From Ezakiella sp. (GTDB lineage Bacteria; Bacillota; Clostridia; Tissierellales; Peptoniphilaceae), in the NCBI GenBank assembly GCA_022766605.1, contig JALEOH010000030.1:62001-126000 (forward strand): DNA of 64,000 bases, read 5' to 3'. This document shows positions 60,475 through 64,000 of the stretch, in pieces. A program made the translations under genes and the position numbers. Position 1 is the stretch's first letter. Every line of letters starts with the position of its first letter. Below the pieces are notes generated by a model. That model was not told the origin of the DNA. It made no database searches and saw only the letters and a program-made list of their open reading frames with translations.

Positions 60475-60819
60475 ATGATTACTGTTATTAAGGGAGGTCT
60501 TCTTGCTGCAGCAGGAGCTAAAGCTAGCCCATTGGTATCACTACTACCTATGGTTCTCGTGCTTGTCTTTTTCTATTTCTTTATAATTCGCCCTCAACAA
60601 AAGAGGGAGAAGGAAGTAGCTGCTATGAGAAGCGCTTTAAAGGAAGGCGACCATATAATTACGGTCGGAGGGATTTTAGGTAAAATTGTAAAGATCAAAG
60701 AAGACGTCGTTCAAATCGAAGTTGGAACTGATAAAACTGTTATTGAAGTATTAAAGACTTCAGTTGGTACAGTTGCAAAATTATCTGATGTAAAAAATGC
60801 TGAAGTAGATGGCATTTAA
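60475..60819 (+). CDS. yajC: Preprotein translocase subunit YajC
   Basis: YajC is the small membrane accessory of the SecDF complex. The 114-residue protein has one transmembrane helix (about 21-39) ending in FFIIRPQQKREKE, the family signature, and a cytoplasmic beta domain with LKEGDHIITVGGILGKI. GAGGTGA precedes the ATG. The gene is separated from secD and secF by the SCIFF peptide and its maturase, a clostridial arrangement. Confidence 0.95.
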   Translation: MITVIKGGLLAAAGAKASPLVSLLPMVLVLVFFYFFIIRPQQKREKEVAAMRSALKEGDHIITVGGILGKIVKIKEDVVQIEVGTDKTVIEVLKTSVGTVAKLSDVKNAEVDGI

Positions 60820-60834
60820 TCAAAGGAGGATATG

Positions 60835-60984
60835 ATGAAATTAATAAAGACACTTTCTAAGAAGAATTTAAAGAACACTTATTGCCAAGGTGGATGTGGT
60901 GAATGCCAAACATCTTGCCAATCAGCTTGTAAGACTAGTTGCACTGTTGGAAATCAAAAGTGCGAAAATCCCAATAACAAATAA
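60835..60984 (+). CDS. scfA: SCIFF ribosomal peptide precursor (six-cysteines-in-forty-five family)
   Basis: This 49-residue precursor (50 if ATG 60832 is used; ATG 60835 has the better 5-nt spacing to GGAGG) of the SCIFF RiPP family has the leader KLIKTLSKKNLKNT and a Cys-rich core with CGECQTSCQSACKTSC followed by TVGNQKC. Members are modified by the adjacent radical SAM enzyme, which links Cys sulphur to an acceptor residue. This copy has seven cysteines: the standard six plus one in YCQGG directly before the core. The biological role of SCIFF is unknown. Confidence 0.95.
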   Translation: MKLIKTLSKKNLKNTYCQGGCGECQTSCQSACKTSCTVGNQKCENPNNK

Positions 60985-61009
60985 GGAGTGGTCTCCACTC
61001 TCTTTTTTT
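60985..61009 (+). terminator. Terminator between scfA and scfB
   Basis: GAGTGG (60986-60991) and CCACTC (60995-61000) form a tight hairpin with a TCT loop, followed by a T-run at 61001-61009. Partial termination here would yield far more peptide than maturase mRNA. Confidence 0.8.
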
Positions 61010-61021
61010 GGTGATTAAGTT

Positions 61022-62401
61022 ATGAAAGAAAGAATCCACAAATTTTACTTAAACGGAGTCTATATCGTTCTTGATGTAAACTCTGGTGCGGTTCATATAG
61101 TGGATAAAATAGTATATGATATAGTTGATGATTATTATGATTTAAGCGCAGAAGAGCTTGAAAGAAAATATGATTATTCAATTAAAGATATCAAAGAGGC
61201 ACGTGAAGAAATTGAAGTTTTGGTAAAAGAAGACTTACTTTTTACAGAGCCAATTACAATTGATCTTGTGCCATTTAAGAATCAAAATATCATTAAAGCC
61301 CTTTGCTTGCATATGGCCCATGATTGCAATTTAAAATGTGAGTACTGCTTTGCCTCGCAAGGTAATTTTAAGGGAGAAAGAGCTTTGATGGATCTTGAAA
61401 CTGGCAAGAGAGCCCTGGAATTTTTATGTGAAAACTCAGGCAATAGGGTAAATCTCGAAGTTGATTTCTTTGGCGGAGAGCCACTTATGAATTTTGAGGT
61501 CATTAAGGAATTGGTAAAATATGGTCGTGAACTCGAACCAAAATACAATAAGCATTTTAGATTTACTTGTACGACTAATGGAGTGCTATTATCTGGCGAA
61601 GTAATGGACTTTTTAAATGAAAATATGGACAATGTAGTCCTTAGTTTAGATGGCAGAAGATCTGTCAACGACAAAATGAGAAAGACCTTAACAGATAAAG
61701 GCTCATATGATATTATCACTCCTAAATTTCAGGAGTTTGTAAAAAAACGTGGGGACAAGGACTACTATATCAGAGGGACTTTTACCAACCAAAACTTGGA
61801 TTTTTCAAAAGATATTATGGATTATTATAAACTTGGATTTAAAAAAGTTTCTATGGAACCAGTAGTAACCGATCCCAATGAATATTATGCTCTACGATCA
61901 GAACATTTGGATGATATTTTAAGAGAATATGAGGAACTGTCAAAGGAATATATTGATATTAAGAAGAATGATAATGAATTTATGTTTTTCCATTTTATGA
62001 TCGATCTAAATCAAGGGCCTTGCATTATAAAACGTGCATCAGGCTGTGGTGCAGGCAATGAGTATTTGGCGGTAACTCCCAAAGGAGAATTATATCCGTG
62101 TCATCAATTTGTTGGTGAAGAGGAGTTTATTATGGGCAATGTCTGGGATGGAATAACAAGACCAGATATTAGAGAGGCATTTAAAAATACCAATGTCTTT
62201 ACTAAAGATGAATGCTCAAGTTGTTGGGCGAGGTTTTATTGCAGTGGTGGCTGCCATGCAAATGCATGGTATCAAAATCACGACATTAATAAAACTTATA
62301 AAATGGGTTGTGAGATGGAGAGAAAGCGTATTGAATGCGCAATATCGATACTTGCAAATCAAGAAGAAGCACCAGATGAAACCACATCTGATGCAAATTA
62401 G
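61022..62401 (+). CDS. scfB: SCIFF maturase, radical SAM/SPASM thioether-forming enzyme
   Basis: This 459-residue enzyme installs thioether links in the SCIFF peptide. An N-terminal RiPP-recognition segment (about 1-85) leads to the radical SAM domain with CNLKCEYC (C-x3-C-x2-C) near residue 105. The C-terminal SPASM region has CGAGNEYLAVTPKGELYPC and CSSCWARFYCSGGC, which bind auxiliary [4Fe-4S] clusters. It is preceded by a weak ribosome binding site (GGTGA) and a terminator, so it is probably made in small amounts. Confidence 0.96.
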   Translation: MKERIHKFYLNGVYIVLDVNSGAVHIVDKIVYDIVDDYYDLSAEELERKYDYSIKDIKEAREEIEVLVKEDLLFTEPITIDLVPFKNQNIIKALCLHMAHDCNLKCEYCFASQGNFKGERALMDLETGKRALEFLCENSGNRVNLEVDFFGGEPLMNFEVIKELVKYGRELEPKYNKHFRFTCTTNGVLLSGEVMDFLNENMDNVVLSLDGRRSVNDKMRKTLTDKGSYDIITPKFQEFVKKRGDKDYYIRGTFTNQNLDFSKDIMDYYKLGFKKVSMEPVVTDPNEYYALRSEHLDDILREYEELSKEYIDIKKNDNEFMFFHFMIDLNQGPCIIKRASGCGAGNEYLAVTPKGELYPCHQFVGEEEFIMGNVWDGITRPDIREAFKNTNVFTKDECSSCWARFYCSGGCHANAWYQNHDINKTYKMGCEMERKRIECAISILANQEEAPDETTSDAN

Positions 62402-62418
62402 AATTTAAGGAGGACGAA

Positions 62419-63687
62419 GTGAAAGGAAAATCACTAGCAATCTTTTCATTGATCGTGGTCATAGTTCTTGCTATTTCATTGGTAGGAGTTTTTGGATTAA
62501 AGATCGGTGATTTTGAATTGACGAATGCAAAAGATGCAATCTCGCTTGGTCTCGACCTTCAAGGTGGAGTATATGTACTTCTTGAAGCAGAGACAGATGC
62601 AACGGGAACGGATCTTCAAAGAATTATGGAACAAGCTAAGGCTGTCATACAACAAAGGGTTGATGGTATGGGCTTAAGTGAACCAAATATTGCCATTGAA
62701 GGTGGCAATAGAATTAGAGTTGAACTAGCTGGAGTTAAAGATGCTGAAGAGGCCATGGCATTAATTGGTAAGACTGCACAGCTTTCTTTTGTGGATCCAG
62801 ATGGAAAAGTTGCCCTTACCGGTAGCAATGTAGTTGAATCTATAGTTCAATTTATGGACGACCCGATAAAAGGACAAACTCCAGTTGTAAGCCTTGAGTT
62901 TGACAATGAAGGCGCACAAAAATTTGAAGAAGTTACAACGAGATTATCTCAAGAGACAGATGCTCAAAAGAGAATATTATTTATCATCTTAGATGATGAA
63001 CTTATCTCTGCTCCAATGGTACAAACTCCAATCGCAGGTGGACAAGCTCAAATCAGAGGTGAAAATATGACCATTGAAGAGGCAACCAGGGTTGCTACAT
63101 TGATTAAAGCAGGTGCCTTACCAGTTCCAATGAAAGAGTTGACTTCATCGGTTATTGGACCAACATTAGGACTTGATGCATATGATAGATCTATTACTGC
63201 CATTGGAATTTCTCTTGCGGCAATCATTGTATTGATGCTAGTTCTATATAAATTGCTTGGAGTTGCATCGGCAATTGGACTTATTTGCTACACTATAATA
63301 TTAGTGGCATTCTATATTATATTAGGAGTTAAGTTAACTCTTCCTGGAATTGCAGGATTGATACTTTCGATTGGAATGGCAGTTGATACTAATGTTGTTA
63401 TATTTGAAAGAATTAGAGAAGAGCTTAAATCAGGCAAGACTCCAGCAGCTGCAATATCAGCTGGTCATAATAGAGCTTTGACATCTGTTATCGATTCAAA
63501 TGTTACCACATTTATTGCGGGAATAGTTCTTTATGTATTTGGTGTAGCAACTATCAAGGGCTTTGGAATAACTCTAATGCTTGGAATTGTAGCTTCGATG
63601 TTTACAGCAGTTATATTGTCAAAATGGATATTAAAATTGATGCTAAACTTTATTGGCACCAAAAATCCAAAGGCATGGGGAATGTAG
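62419..63687 (+). CDS. secD: Protein translocase subunit SecD
   Basis: SecD is part of the proton-driven SecDF motor that assists late steps of export. The 422-residue protein has one N-terminal helix, the first periplasmic domain with GLDLQGGVYVLLE, and five C-terminal transmembrane helices containing GMAVDTNVVIFERIREE. It is shorter than proteobacterial SecD, as usual for Firmicutes. It starts with GTG 62419 behind AAGGAGG and is followed by secF. Confidence 0.96.
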   Translation: MKGKSLAIFSLIVVIVLAISLVGVFGLKIGDFELTNAKDAISLGLDLQGGVYVLLEAETDATGTDLQRIMEQAKAVIQQRVDGMGLSEPNIAIEGGNRIRVELAGVKDAEEAMALIGKTAQLSFVDPDGKVALTGSNVVESIVQFMDDPIKGQTPVVSLEFDNEGAQKFEEVTTRLSQETDAQKRILFIILDDELISAPMVQTPIAGGQAQIRGENMTIEEATRVATLIKAGALPVPMKELTSSVIGPTLGLDAYDRSITAIGISLAAIIVLMLVLYKLLGVASAIGLICYTIILVAFYIILGVKLTLPGIAGLILSIGMAVDTNVVIFERIREELKSGKTPAAAISAGHNRALTSVIDSNVTTFIAGIVLYVFGVATIKGFGITLMLGIVASMFTAVILSKWILKLMLNFIGTKNPKAWGM

Positions 63688-63696
63688 GAGGAAATT

Positions 63697-64000
63697 ATGG
63701 ATTACGTTAAAAATAGAAAAATTTTCTTTATTATTTCAGCCTTGATTATCTTAACTGGCGTAGTATTTTATTTTATAAATGGCTTTAATTATGGCATAGA
63801 TTTTACTGGCGGTACAGTTTTTGAAATTCATGCTGATAATTATATCGAAGAAGAGAAGGTAAGAGAGATATTTGAGGAAATAGATAATACTATATCTGTT
63901 CTTTATTCTGGCGATGACAAGAGCGATATTATAGTTAAATCGACAAAGGATTTTAATAGTGCAGAAATCGGAGAGATTAAAACGGCGATTAATGATAAAC
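63697..64000 (+). CDS. secF: Protein translocase subunit SecF (5' part, runs off the window)
   Basis: 101 codons of SecF are visible before the sequence ends. An N-terminal transmembrane helix (about 7-27) is followed by the family motif GFNYGIDFTGGTVFEI and the start of the periplasmic domain. AGGAGG lies 6 nt before the ATG. The gene pairs with secD 9 bp upstream. Confidence 0.93.
   Translation, partial: MDYVKNRKIFFIISALIILTGVVFYFINGFNYGIDFTGGTVFEIHADNYIEEEKVREIFEEIDNTISVLYSGDDKSDIIVKSTKDFNSAEIGEIKTAINDK

Overview
The window is 64 kb of AT-rich chromosomal DNA from a low-GC Gram-positive anaerobe. Genes are tightly packed and mostly on the + strand, with strong GGAGG ribosome binding sites, many 1-11 bp gene overlaps and frequent GTG/TTG starts. 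PolC, the small basic protein Sbp, DUF881 proteins, SpoIID, a SCIFF peptide with its maturase, and a selenocysteine glycine reductase operon together point to a Clostridia/Tissierellia-type amino-acid fermenter. Peptoniphilaceae or a near relative is my best guess, at low confidence. There are no phage, IS, CRISPR, rRNA or tRNA genes; this is core chromosome.

Layout. (1) 0.1-12.2 kb: division and cell-wall cluster mraZ-rsmH-ftsL-pbp(PASTA)-mraY-murD-ftsW-murG-ftsQ-DUF881-DUF881-sbp-ftsZ, preceded by a tandem array of MraZ-box-like decamers. (2) 12.3-15.7 kb: nrdR, a HAD phosphatase, trmL and a Na/Pi cotransporter. (3) 15.8-23.4 kb: glycine reductase operon trxB-trxA-grdE-grdA(Sec)-grdB(Sec), a terminator, then grdC-grdD, all headed by a singlet glycine riboswitch. 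(4) 23.6-30.3 kb: glycolytic operon gap-pgk-tpiA-eno, then an NlpC/P60 hydrolase, folD and a NUDIX hydrolase. (5) 30.6-38.6 kb: uppS-cdsA-rseP-ispG-polC, then rpsO with a structured leader. (6) 38.7-50.5 kb: a MltG-like protein on the minus strand, an RluA-type pseudouridine synthase, a NagZ-like lipoprotein, a short AddB/AddA pair, an OmpR-type two-component system with a lipoprotein, and a small membrane protein. (7) 50.5-54.8 kb: a GIY-YIG protein and recX on the minus strand; an FHA protein, a FtsW/RodA protein and a transpeptidase on the plus strand; then a CBS-ACT protein. (8) 54.9-64 kb: ruvC-ruvA-ruvB-spoIID-queA-tgt, then yajC-scfA(SCIFF)-scfB-secD-secF, with secF running off the end.

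How the genes fit together: the riboswitch very probably couples glycine level to glycine reductase. That enzyme takes electrons from TrxB/TrxA and makes acetyl phosphate and ATP through proteins A, B and C. The lower glycolytic block gives a second route to ATP. Several clusters lack a usual member: murB/murC/murF/ftsA in the wall cluster, gpm in the glycolytic operon and dxr between cdsA and rseP. These genes must be elsewhere or replaced.

The points most worth a second look are a single in-frame TGA inside an otherwise intact tgt, a seven-cysteine SCIFF peptide separated from its maturase by a terminator, four MraZ-box-like decamers at exact 10-bp spacing that run into the mraZ translation start, the singlet glycine riboswitch with a hairpin in place of a second aptamer, and a terminator splitting grdB from grdC.
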